DNA from: Paulinella micropora
Taxonomy: Eukaryota > Cercozoa > Imbricatea > Euglyphida
Direction of reading: 5' to 3'
Length of the DNA stretch: 32,910 nt
Assembly (NCBI GenBank): GCA_009731375.1
Contig: BJOX01000059.1
Coordinates: 591,586-624,495, forward strand
A program made the translations under genes and the position numbers. Numbering within the stretch: position 1 is the stretch's first letter; every line of letters begins with the position of its first letter. The notes under the pieces were generated by a model that saw only the letters and a program-made list of their open reading frames with translations, was not told the DNA's origin and searched no databases. Positions 11,452 through 20,561 of the stretch are shown piece after piece.

Positions 11452-11470
11452 TGGAGTCACCAGCACAAGG
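11452..11470 (+). promoter_or_regulatory. Putative primer-binding site
   Basis: TGGAGTCACCAGCACAAGG begins one base after the 5' LTR, where a tRNA 3' end would pair through its CCA. The GTCACCAGCA part resembles the complement of some serine tRNA acceptor stems from memory. However, the base next to TGG would require an unusual discriminator base, so I do not assign the primer. Confidence 0.45.
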
Positions 11471-12224
11471 CTGATTTCTTTTCTGGCTTGTTTTTGGAAC
11501 AGCAGAAAGAAAAATTGGACAGACCTATCTCTTCTGAGTAGGTGTTCCAAAAAACAAATACTCCAGCACATCCCCACACAGCTCTTTTTGCAAAACTAGA
11601 CGTCTAGGCGTTTGTGAGTAGGTGTCTCAGTACCCTCTCCACAGCCTGTATCTGTGTCCTCACAAGGAGGCCAGACACCAGACCTCGTAGCTGTTCTTTT
11701 GTTCTCTCTTGAGACAGAGACAGAGTAGGTCAACAGACGTACAAACAAACACTCACAGATACAAACAAACTTGAAGGACACGAGCGTAGTACTCTACCTT
11801 TCAAGTCTGTGCACTTTGTTGCCTCTCAAACCACACACATCAGAGTATTTTTGCAAATCTCTGACTGTCTTTCGACAATAGGTCTGAACAAGTGTCAGAC
11901 GACAAGTCGACTTCTCAAGGAGTGCTTCTCTAGCCTCTTTGACATTATCTGTACATAGGTCCTCGTACCTCATAACAGATACAACAACAAAAAGAGAAAA
12001 AGAAAAGAGGAGTGGAGAAGGAGATCAAATTTTCAGAGAAAGTCGTACAGATTACTTCTTTCTCACAAAAAAAAAAAAAAAAAAAAAAACACATAAGACA
12101 TAGAGGTGAGACGCTCTCTCTCTATACTGTCTTTTCGTTTTTTCTCTCTATTCGTTCCTCATAGACGAACAGAGCAATTACGGGGTAGAAACAACTCTGT
12201 CTCATCCGTATTCCTTCAGCGTCC
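11471..12224 (+). promoter_or_regulatory. Leader (5' UTR) with a possible intron at 12106-12219
   Basis: A long untranslated leader, partly repetitive (cagacg/acaaac words), with a run of 23 A at 12067-12089. AGAG/GTGAGA at 12102-12111 fits a 5' splice site, and a T/C-rich stretch ends in TTCCTTCAG at 12219, six bases before the gag ATG. Splicing would remove 114 nt of the leader. Packaging and dimer signals would be expected here, but I cannot identify them. Confidence 0.4.
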
Positions 12225-14738
12225 ATGTCTACTAGGTCTGAAGACTGGCAGGAAGGAGGGGGGGAGAGTGAGCGAACCCCAGGAAACGAAGAGGAGTTCG
12301 TTGACCCTCATGCAGAAGGAGGAGATCTGGCACCTTCCTTTGACACAGGAGGAGCAGAGAATCAATTTTTTACTGCGCCTTCCTTTGACACAGGAGGAGC
12401 AGAGGAAGTCGAGGAGGAGGAGAAGGGAGGAGAGGAAGCGAGGTTTGTGGCCGAATATGGCAAACTAAGTAAGAAGGAGTTTGAGGAGAAGAAAGGGAAG
12501 GATGAGGCCTATAAATGGCTATACATTCCCCAAGAAATGCGATGGGGACAACCCTTGAAGAAGGAGGACATCTGTTACCCTCTCCCAAGGCAAGCTCTGC
12601 CTCTGGCAGAATTCCTCAGAGACGACGGTGCACAGTTACAGGTGCAACATGTCTCATTTGGGGACAATATGTCTTTACTGGAGCTACTCGACCTCTCATG
12701 GACAGTGTTTGAGTGTGCTATACTCTTTGAGTACCAGACTGGAAAGACTGTGCTGCCATGGAACACAAGAGCACTGGCTAGGTTGCTCGATCCTGGTCAG
12801 GACATTGATTCAATAAAGAGAGTGGAAAAGGAGTTTAAGTTCAGGAATCCAAAAGGACAGATCAATGTCATGGATGTGTCTCTGAAACTTATGGAGGCCA
12901 AGTTAGTGGACCTGGGTAAACTCCAACACACCCAGTTTGGCAGGGACCTTCACCCGGCCCTGAGGGAAATAGAAGGCGAAGCTGGAGGGGTGACGAGGAT
13001 GAAGAAGCTGCATGCGGCCTTGGTGAAGGATGACGCATGGAAGAGGTGGGTCTTCACGAAGGATCATACGATCTTGGAGGGGACGGCCGCACCACCCCCC
13101 ACCAATAAAGCGGGAGAGAAGGAGTTGGCGGAGAAGGCCTTGTTCCTTCGGAAGGCAGCTGAGATCCTGTCTTTTTTTCATCATGCCCAAGAGCTGTATA
13201 TCAAAGAGCTAGCGGCTGAGAAAGAAAAGAAGGAGATGGAGGCAAAGATTGCATTAGCCAAGGCGGCGGGAACAAAGGGACCGAAATATTCCTCTGGATC
13301 TTATATGGCTCCCTCGGGCCGCTCCGCCCCGTCAGCCCACACAGCCCCTTCGGCCCCTGCGACTAGCTCAGCGCCTACCACTGTTATTGTCAACAGTAAT
13401 GACAAAAAGGACAGACAGGCTATCATACAGGCCTTCCAAAAATATACAAAGTCCGATGCCACTGCTCTGACGCTGTATGCAGAGACAGCGAGTCAGAAGG
13501 ACACGGATGCGAACCTTCGAGACAAGCTCAGAAGAATTGATGCTTGTATGAAGCAGCATCCAACGGACGAAACACAGGAGTATGAGGCGTTGTACACCTT
13601 GTTGGACCCATCAATCATCACACAAGGGTTTGATGTTGGGGAGTACAAGGCGATGAGAGCGGTAGAGGTGGCGGCTAGGAGAGCAGCCTCAGACCTGCAA
13701 TGCACGGTGCCAGTTGCCGTCCTCTTGCAATACTTTAAAACTCATGGGTATCAGCACCTGTGCACTGGTACTTTGATTGGGTTTGAGATTTTTCAAGAGG
13801 TGAACGAAGGGCTGGGCATTGGCACGAGGTTGGCAGCGATCCTCACTGAGGTCAGCGCCAAGTACGGGCTCTTTTATAGCCGGAAGTCTATCATTTTGTA
13901 CTTCCTGAGTGCTTTGTGTACACGACACCCGAGCAAGCTCGCAAGGATCATACAGTCCTGTCCGACCTTCACGGCGGTGAAGACGGCGGATTTTTTAGAA
14001 ACGAATATATACGAGAGGACTGTAGCGGCTACTCCGCCGGGCGACCTGTTCAAGGAGGTGCTCGACGCGTGTTCCGAATTGGACACGGCCACCGAGTCAT
14101 TCTCCAGTGCCGCGACACAGGGGGTTGGAGGTGCTCAAGCAGCACATGCAACTCGAACGGCAGGTCTCAAGAGGGGGAGAGATGATGAGCCGACGCCGTG
14201 CTACCGCTATTTTTCATACATGGCGTGTAAGCATGAGGCACAGAAAGGAGTAGGCAATTGCCTCTTCAGCCACGACTCTCTTGATGATAGGCAGCGAAAT
14301 CTTTTCCTTAGAGAGCTCGAAGGCATGAAAAAGACCATGTACGCCATGTACAAGAAGGAGTTGGAGGAGGGGAGGTGGAATGCGAATATGGTCTCGGATG
14401 CGGAGTTCCGGGAGGCCATCATTTACTTCCTTGACAGAATGAAGAGAAGGGAGAAGAGAGAGACATCGGGCCGATCAAAGGCGCCGACTAGAGGAGGAGG
14501 AGAGACGAGAGGATCGTCACGAGGGTCCCGAGGGACACCAAGAGGGGCGGCACCACGAGGACGAGGCTTTCGTGGAAGGGGAGGACGGACCCCAGCGCGC
14601 CCTCCCAGAGGACACGGATACTGGAATTATAGCACCAGTTCCAGCTCCAACTACCCCCAGCAAGCTTATACCGCTACGGAGGGGGGACGTCAAGACGAAG
14701 ACACCGGCTCAGGTGAGCGTGTTGTCGTCGTAGACTGA
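12225..14738 (+). CDS. gag: Gag polyprotein with CCCH zinc finger and RGG tail
   Basis: 837 codons. The start is the first ATG in the open frame, just after CAGCGTCC. Gag should form the virus-like particle and bind element RNA in the cytoplasm. Residues about 15-70 are Glu/Gly-rich and hold a duplicated APSFDTGGAE (36-45 and 51-60). Residues about 80-320 and about 390-630 are predicted globular, mainly helical regions, the second being the likelier capsid. A Ser/Ala/Pro linker lies at about 355-388. In place of the usual CCHC knuckle there is a C-X8-C-X10-C-X3-H finger at Cys659, Cys668, Cys679 and His683. An Arg/Gly-rich tail follows (about 745-800), typical of RNA-binding regions. The reading frame ends in a single TGA at 14736 and stays open in the same frame into pol. 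Gag identity is inferred from position and composition, since sequence similarity of Gag proteins is low. Confidence 0.85.
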   Translation: MSTRSEDWQEGGGESERTPGNEEEFVDPHAEGGDLAPSFDTGGAENQFFTAPSFDTGGAEEVEEEEKGGEEARFVAEYGKLSKKEFEEKKGKDEAYKWLYIPQEMRWGQPLKKEDICYPLPRQALPLAEFLRDDGAQLQVQHVSFGDNMSLLELLDLSWTVFECAILFEYQTGKTVLPWNTRALARLLDPGQDIDSIKRVEKEFKFRNPKGQINVMDVSLKLMEAKLVDLGKLQHTQFGRDLHPALREIEGEAGGVTRMKKLHAALVKDDAWKRWVFTKDHTILEGTAAPPPTNKAGEKELAEKALFLRKAAEILSFFHHAQELYIKELAAEKEKKEMEAKIALAKAAGTKGPKYSSGSYMAPSGRSAPSAHTAPSAPATSSAPTTVIVNSNDKKDRQAIIQAFQKYTKSDATALTLYAETASQKDTDANLRDKLRRIDACMKQHPTDETQEYEALYTLLDPSIITQGFDVGEYKAMRAVEVAARRAASDLQCTVPVAVLLQYFKTHGYQHLCTGTLIGFEIFQEVNEGLGIGTRLAAILTEVSAKYGLFYSRKSIILYFLSALCTRHPSKLARIIQSCPTFTAVKTADFLETNIYERTVAATPPGDLFKEVLDACSELDTATESFSSAATQGVGGAQAAHATRTAGLKRGRDDEPTPCYRYFSYMACKHEAQKGVGNCLFSHDSLDDRQRNLFLRELEGMKKTMYAMYKKELEEGRWNANMVSDAEFREAIIYFLDRMKRREKRETSGRSKAPTRGGGETRGSSRGSRGTPRGAAPRGRGFRGRGGRTPARPPRGHGYWNYSTSSSSNYPQQAYTATEGGRQDEDTGSGERVVVVD

Positions 14739-14811
14739 CGGGAGGAGAAGAGAGAGGAAAAGAAGAGAGAGAAGGAGATAAAAACTGTTCTTTTTAATCC
14801 GACAGTCACAG
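14713..14811 (+). promoter_or_regulatory. Gag-Pol junction: UGA-CGG readthrough site or optional intron
   Basis: TGA CGG at 14736-14741 is the only stop between gag and pol, and the 25 codons after it (purine-rich, REEKREEKK) are open up to the Met at 14814. UGA followed by CGG is a known readthrough context in some plant viruses. The same place has CTCAG/GTGAGC at 14708-14718, a consensus 5' splice site. Downstream are TGTTCTTTTT and two AG ends at 14805 and 14811. Introns 14713-14805 (93 nt) and 14713-14811 (99 nt) are both multiples of three and would delete the UGA, fusing Gag to Pol in frame. Reinitiation at 14814 is a third option. Confidence 0.6.
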
Positions 14812-14813
14812 TT

Positions 14814-17800
14814 ATGCCTACTGTTGATGAACAGGATACGAACGGTTCCGTTCCTCCCAGACGTGAAGGTGAAGGCACACAGCCTCACAAGCCTCAAGGT
14901 AAGCACTTGCTAGTTCATCCTTCGAGAGCTAATATGATAAATGATGCGAATAGGAAGGCGAAGAAGGCGATGGAGGAGAGGAAGCCGAAACCAAAGGCTA
15001 GGTCTTCTCCTACGAAGAAGCAGCGGACCGTACCCCCGCCAAAGGACTCAATAGTCTCTGCTATAGACACGAGTACACTCGGTGTACCAGACTCTGTCCA
15101 AAAGACACTCGAGATACCGGAAGCCCCGGAGACTCAAGAAGTTAAGTTGGCGGAAAAGGGGGGAGAACGAGAAGAGGACAAGGAACTTGAGCTTAGACTC
15201 AAAACCCTAGAACGAAAAATTCATGTGCTAGCGGCTAGTTTACATAGACCAGACGCGCTATGCTACACTGACCTCTTTTGTGAAACTTTACAAACCACAT
15301 TAAAAGTTGGTAATGATACGATGGCGAATATTAATATTGTCGGCCAGAAGTTTTTGAATAGTCACCGGACATGGGTGGACAAAAACATTAGAAAAACAAA
15401 GGGGACCCTAAAAGGGGTAGGCAGCCGTACGGAAATTACGGGCATCGTCACATTAATTTTCAAATTGAAATCCGGTCGAGTATATCGTGCGGACCTCTAT
15501 GTTGTCCCCGATTACCACGGTTCAATCCTGCTGTCGTATGACCAATTGGCTACGATGGGGGCTGTGATCGATTGCGCCGCACGGCGGGTGATTTATGGAG
15601 TGAAGAATGGAGAGGAGGAGGATATTAATCCGATGACTGCTACTGACTCATACGAGGCTTTTGAGCTGAGTCTAGCAACGGAGAGGAAAAAGTTGGCCTT
15701 CGTACATGAGGCAACTGAAGCCTATGTACACCCCTATGTCACAGTGCCGGAGGAACTGACCTGGACCGACAATTGGGAGACGGAGATGCAGGCGTATACG
15801 GTTACGATTCCCGCATGGGACAGAAAGTCTATTGATGACTTAGTCGTAGCGCGTAATGAGGAGATAATATGTGTTGCGAAACAGTGCCCGTCGTTGGCCA
15901 GATTCGCAGAAGGTGGCGGGGCAGATGTCCATATTACTAATGGCTACTGTTACCATGCGAAGGTGTCAGATGAGAAGAGAGAGGCGTTTGTGCCAAGGAG
16001 GAAGGGGCGTATCCCCGATACTCCAGCGGATGACATTAAAACTTTTATCACGAACTTTTGGGGCGATGTGCCTACCTGGCCGCGCTCATTAACTGAAGTG
16101 AAAAAGTGTCTACGGACTCTATTTGAGAGTAACAAGCCGTATACTGTCATTCTGCCATACAATGAGAAGGCGATCTGGGCACAGGAGATAAGGGACCGGC
16201 TTATTGATCATCCTATACCTGTTCCTTCTCGCAAGCAACAGTTAGTGGTGGCTTGTCGACTCGGGTCTCGGGAGCAGAGCAGTGCATACAAGCAAAAGCT
16301 CAGAGCCCAGGACAAGTTGAAATTGATACCTCAAGCTTTCACATGCTTTGATGGTTTCTACACCCGTAAGGCTCCGATACAATACGCGAACCTTATTGAT
16401 ATGCTTGTCGGGCTGGGTCATGATGATGAGCCGGACACAGTCACGTATGAAAGAACGGGACTAGACGATTTGTCCGAGGAAGATTTGAGTTTGGAGGAGG
16501 ACTTAGCGCCCCTCAAGGAGCATAAGAAGATGTCGGAGGAAGATTTCCAAGCGGCGGCGCGGAAAATTTTAGAAGAAGGAGTGGGTTCGGAGAGAGAGAA
16601 GGCGTTTCTCAAAGCTAAGATGGAGGCGTACAGAGAAATTTTCGACCCTCCTCGGGCAGGTGGTGTAAAGTCGGATGACTTCACTGCTGTCATTTACAAG
16701 ATACCGGGTGCGGAGCCATCTCCGGCACCACGGAGGGCAAATTTGAGCATACATGAGGCAAAAATAGCGGAGGAGAATGTGAGACAGTTGCTCGATGAGG
16801 ACTTTATTGAGAGATCTACATCTCCAATTGTCTCTCAACCGAAAATCGTCCCTAAGCCAGGAGGAGAATGGCGCTTGACGATCAATTATGCCCGTGTGAA
16901 TAAGGTGCTAGAGGAAGAGAGAAATCCTCTGCCGACCTTAGAAGAAGGCAGAAGGGTGCTGCGGAATGCTAAATTCTATTCGGTCATTGACCTTAAGAAC
17001 GGCTTCTGGCAGATACCACTGGACGAGAAATCCAGATGGCTGACTGCATTCGTTGTGGGTATGGAAATATACCAGTGGAAGGTGCTTCCAATGGGACTCA
17101 AACAGGCCCCGGGGCTCTTTCAGAAGGCGATGCAGAAGATGTTGAGCGGTCAATATGACGACCAGTCGGAGGATGGTTTTATGAGAAGGAGAGGACAGAA
17201 GGCGGGAGAATATGCATTTTGTTACATCGATGACATCATCGTATACTCTAACACAATGGAAGAGCATATCGATCACTTGTCAGATGTCTTCAGGCGCATC
17301 GGAGCTTTTGGCCTGAAATGCAACCTAAAGAAATGTCAGCTTGCCAGGACAAGTGTGACGTATTTGGGTTACGAGATTTCTCATAATAGGGTCTCGATAT
17401 CGCGCGAAAAGAGGGAGGAGATCATGAGTAGACAGTTGCCAAAGAATCGCACGGAGTTACACTCTTTTCTTGCGATGGCACAGTACTACAGCCAGTTCAT
17501 ACCCGATTGGGGTGCAACTCGGGCTAAGCTGGAGAAGATGATTGATTTTGGAGACTTTGAGAAGTGGGATGAGGAGGCTTTGCAGGCGTTTAATACGCTC
17601 AAAGATATCATTTATAAAGATCCCAAGGACGGCGGATTAGTACTTATGATGCCCGACTTTACGAAACCGTTCGTAGTCGACACGGATGCATCTAAGTTTG
17701 CGATTGGCGCGGTGCTGCAACAGGAAGATGAGGAGAAAAAGTTGCGCCCGATCATGTTTATTAGTAGAAAGCTGTGTGCGGCGGAGCGAAATTACTGCAC

Positions 17801-20561
17801 GCGACAGAGGGAGGCGTTGGCAGTAGTATGGGCTCTCAAGAGGCTCAGAGAATACTTGTGGGGAGGACCTCTATTCACGGTTAGGACCGATCATCACAAC
17901 CTTCTTTGGTTGATGAATCATGAACAAACCGGCCGTTTGGCGCGGTGGCAAGCTTTCTTGTCATGTTTCAATTTCACGATGGTCTACTTACCGGGAAAGC
18001 GAAACGTAGTCGCTGATAGCCTTTCCAGGCTAGAGTTTCAGTCGGAGGTGTCGGCTCTCGTATCATCAGTGGAGATGATGGACCTGTCCACGGACAAGGT
18101 ATACGAGGTGAGCCACATAGAGGCGATGCAGATGGCAAGAGGCGTTCGTTATGACCGCACGGGTCTACGATATAGTCCTCAAGGCCCGGAGCATGGCATA
18201 TGCTGTGAGGCGCATGTTCTCGAAGACGCTGAGTGGTCTTATGAGGCATACGAGAACGCGAAGGCGAATATAAAAGAAGAGGAGGAGACGACTGAGGTCT
18301 GTACTGAACCTCCACAGGAAAATCGAAGCGAGCTTGATGAAGACCCGGAAAGGGTAGGAGTAAGGTTGGAGGACGGTACTATTCATATCGCCTCGCCTAC
18401 CGCGTGGAGGCAGCAACAGGCGACGGATCCGGAGTTCAAGGAGCTCATAACGTTATACAAGAACCCTAATGAGCTTAAAAAGACTCCACAGATCAAAGAT
18501 CAGATGAAGGAGATGGCGTGGAGAGATGGGCTATTGTGGTACAAGGGCCAGCATGGCAAATTTGCATCACAGCCTGACAAATGGACTCTCTGGGTACCAG
18601 AGAAGTTGAGGCGCTTTATATATGTCGCAGCCCATAACTGCCCCTTACTGGCACATCCGGGTCGACAAAGAACTCATTGGTTCATAGCGAGGCGATTTTG
18701 GTGGAAAGGGATGAAGGAGGAGATAGACAGGGAAGTGGACGCATGCATCCCATGCAAAACCACAAAGACACCGCTGAAGGCGAACTTTGGCCTGATCGGT
18801 ACATTCCCGTTACACGCCGGGATGTTTGAATTTTTACACATCGATCATGTGGGACCTTTCCCCGAATCGGCAGAAGGGTACAGATACCTTCTTACCGCAA
18901 TAGATCGAGCCACCAATTATGTCTGGGTTGTTCCTGTTAAGGACGCTACAGGCAAGACAACTGCGGAGGCTCTGATCGATAGGATCGTCTCGCAGATCGG
19001 AGTGCCTAGAAAGATATGTTCTGATCGAGGTTCTGACTTTAATAATGAAGTCATCGACAGACTATCTAAGTACTACGGGATGAAATGGCAATATGTTACT
19101 GCCTATAACCCGAGAGCGAATGGCAAGATCGAGCGGGTACATAGACCTCTCAAAGCCTCGCTTAAGATGTACTGTATGAAGAAGGAGAATCAGAGAGCCT
19201 GGGTGGAGGCAGCACCTTCATTTGCCTTTGCAATGAACTGTCTACCCTCATCGGCATTAGGAGGAGCCAGGAGCTCAGTCTCGCCATATCAATTGGTTTA
19301 CGGCCGAGAGCCTAATATCCCAACCTCACTTCTGCATCCAAAAGACACTTGGGCAGATGAGGATGAGTTGTTCGGGATGAGACTAAGAGCGAAGATGGAG
19401 GCGGAACAAATAGTTGCGGCGCACAGGGAGGCGGAGCGCAGAAAGACTGACGCACAAGGAGTGCGACAAGCGCACTTAGATCAAGTCCGTTTCCAGGTTG
19501 GGGATATTGTACTCTTGTACCATCCTCAAGTCCCTAAGGGGGTTAGCTCTAAGCTGTTTACCCACTGGAAAGGACCATACCAGATCATGGAACAGATGGG
19601 ACCTCTGAATTATAAGATCAGGGGTAGAGGGAAGGTGCAGATTGTGAATGTTCGAAGGCTGATCAAATATGACCCCTTCTTACTTGAGGATGAATCCGTT
19701 GAGGAGGCGTTGAAACGGATGAAGGAGGACTTCCAAGAGGTACCGCCTATACAGAAGGAGGATACCTTAGAGGAGGAGAATGCCTATCGGGCACCGGTCA
19801 CGGAGAAGGAGGAGACCGAGAAGGAGAGTAAGGAAGACTCAAACCGCAAAAGCGCGGCGGGGACTCAGTCTAAAGCCCCCATAGTCCGCGGCGGTACGAA
19901 GGAGAAGTTCACGGAGGCGCAGAGGAGGAGAGCGCAAAACGATCTCATCTTCGACCAACCGAGGAAGGTGGCAAGGTCGACGCGAGCGACGGATGTCCAT
20001 GGAGGAGGAGGGGAGAAGGACACTAACCCGAACGCGGGTAATGTGGACATTCGACATGTGCGATGGAAGGAAGGAGAGGCGATTGCGGCCATCAAGTGGG
20101 TCCGAGACGCTTTTTATCTGTTGAGACCGGCAGAATCTCATGTTGCCGATGACACTCTCTCAGATCTTTATCTCATGCGAGCTGTGGCGGTCCCGCAGAC
20201 TACACGGGCAGCACGGACATCGAAGAGATCCTTAGCAGCAAAAACGATACAACCGGTACTCCATTTTTGGAGAAGCATGGACCCTGTTGAGGATCCAAAA
20301 GCTAGACAATATTTACCGGTGTACAAAGACGCGAAAAATCTCGAGACATGGGATGATACTATTACCCTTCGAGACAAAGACCACACTGCGTGGACTATTC
20401 AGTCACTGCCTAGAGGAGTGCTTGACATTCCTTTTGACTTATCTTTGGGCGCCATCCCTAACAAAATATGGGACATTCTGGAGGAGTCGAAGTTTGACTT
20501 GACTTTTGTTGGCGGCCCGCCACCTGGCAAAGGGGTTCGCGCAAGGCGACGAAGGCAGTAA
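14814..20561 (+). CDS. pol: Pol polyprotein: protease, reverse transcriptase, RNase H, integrase
   Basis: 1915 codons from the first ATG. If made as Gag-Pol, translation enters from 14739. In order: a charged N-terminal region (1-145). A retropepsin-like protease (about 155-260) follows, with NDTMANINIV where DTG is expected (Asp168, Thr169, Met170) and ILLSYDQL near 238-245. RT (about 655-840) has Asp726 in VIDLKNGFW and YIDD at 804-807. RNase H (about 945-1070) has Asp956/Asp958, Glu1000 and Asp1026. The integrase zinc motif is His1274, His1281, Cys1311 and Cys1314, and its catalytic residues are Asp1344, Asp1404 and Glu1440 (D-D-35-E). A GPY/F module (HWKGPYQI, about 1584-1620) follows. 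The last 295 residues have an acidic/Lys-rich linker and an unrecognised globular part ending in RARRRRQ. I do not see a typical chromodomain. There is no frameshift or internal stop. Confidence 0.95.
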   Translation: MPTVDEQDTNGSVPPRREGEGTQPHKPQGKHLLVHPSRANMINDANRKAKKAMEERKPKPKARSSPTKKQRTVPPPKDSIVSAIDTSTLGVPDSVQKTLEIPEAPETQEVKLAEKGGEREEDKELELRLKTLERKIHVLAASLHRPDALCYTDLFCETLQTTLKVGNDTMANINIVGQKFLNSHRTWVDKNIRKTKGTLKGVGSRTEITGIVTLIFKLKSGRVYRADLYVVPDYHGSILLSYDQLATMGAVIDCAARRVIYGVKNGEEEDINPMTATDSYEAFELSLATERKKLAFVHEATEAYVHPYVTVPEELTWTDNWETEMQAYTVTIPAWDRKSIDDLVVARNEEIICVAKQCPSLARFAEGGGADVHITNGYCYHAKVSDEKREAFVPRRKGRIPDTPADDIKTFITNFWGDVPTWPRSLTEVKKCLRTLFESNKPYTVILPYNEKAIWAQEIRDRLIDHPIPVPSRKQQLVVACRLGSREQSSAYKQKLRAQDKLKLIPQAFTCFDGFYTRKAPIQYANLIDMLVGLGHDDEPDTVTYERTGLDDLSEEDLSLEEDLAPLKEHKKMSEEDFQAAARKILEEGVGSEREKAFLKAKMEAYREIFDPPRAGGVKSDDFTAVIYKIPGAEPSPAPRRANLSIHEAKIAEENVRQLLDEDFIERSTSPIVSQPKIVPKPGGEWRLTINYARVNKVLEEERNPLPTLEEGRRVLRNAKFYSVIDLKNGFWQIPLDEKSRWLTAFVVGMEIYQWKVLPMGLKQAPGLFQKAMQKMLSGQYDDQSEDGFMRRRGQKAGEYAFCYIDDIIVYSNTMEEHIDHLSDVFRRIGAFGLKCNLKKCQLARTSVTYLGYEISHNRVSISREKREEIMSRQLPKNRTELHSFLAMAQYYSQFIPDWGATRAKLEKMIDFGDFEKWDEEALQAFNTLKDIIYKDPKDGGLVLMMPDFTKPFVVDTDASKFAIGAVLQQEDEEKKLRPIMFISRKLCAAERNYCTRQREALAVVWALKRLREYLWGGPLFTVRTDHHNLLWLMNHEQTGRLARWQAFLSCFNFTMVYLPGKRNVVADSLSRLEFQSEVSALVSSVEMMDLSTDKVYEVSHIEAMQMARGVRYDRTGLRYSPQGPEHGICCEAHVLEDAEWSYEAYENAKANIKEEEETTEVCTEPPQENRSELDEDPERVGVRLEDGTIHIASPTAWRQQQATDPEFKELITLYKNPNELKKTPQIKDQMKEMAWRDGLLWYKGQHGKFASQPDKWTLWVPEKLRRFIYVAAHNCPLLAHPGRQRTHWFIARRFWWKGMKEEIDREVDACIPCKTTKTPLKANFGLIGTFPLHAGMFEFLHIDHVGPFPESAEGYRYLLTAIDRATNYVWVVPVKDATGKTTAEALIDRIVSQIGVPRKICSDRGSDFNNEVIDRLSKYYGMKWQYVTAYNPRANGKIERVHRPLKASLKMYCMKKENQRAWVEAAPSFAFAMNCLPSSALGGARSSVSPYQLVYGREPNIPTSLLHPKDTWADEDELFGMRLRAKMEAEQIVAAHREAERRKTDAQGVRQAHLDQVRFQVGDIVLLYHPQVPKGVSSKLFTHWKGPYQIMEQMGPLNYKIRGRGKVQIVNVRRLIKYDPFLLEDESVEEALKRMKEDFQEVPPIQKEDTLEEENAYRAPVTEKEETEKESKEDSNRKSAAGTQSKAPIVRGGTKEKFTEAQRRRAQNDLIFDQPRKVARSTRATDVHGGGGEKDTNPNAGNVDIRHVRWKEGEAIAAIKWVRDAFYLLRPAESHVADDTLSDLYLMRAVAVPQTTRAARTSKRSLAAKTIQPVLHFWRSMDPVEDPKARQYLPVYKDAKNLETWDDTITLRDKDHTAWTIQSLPRGVLDIPFDLSLGAIPNKIWDILEESKFDLTFVGGPPPGKGVRARRRRQ

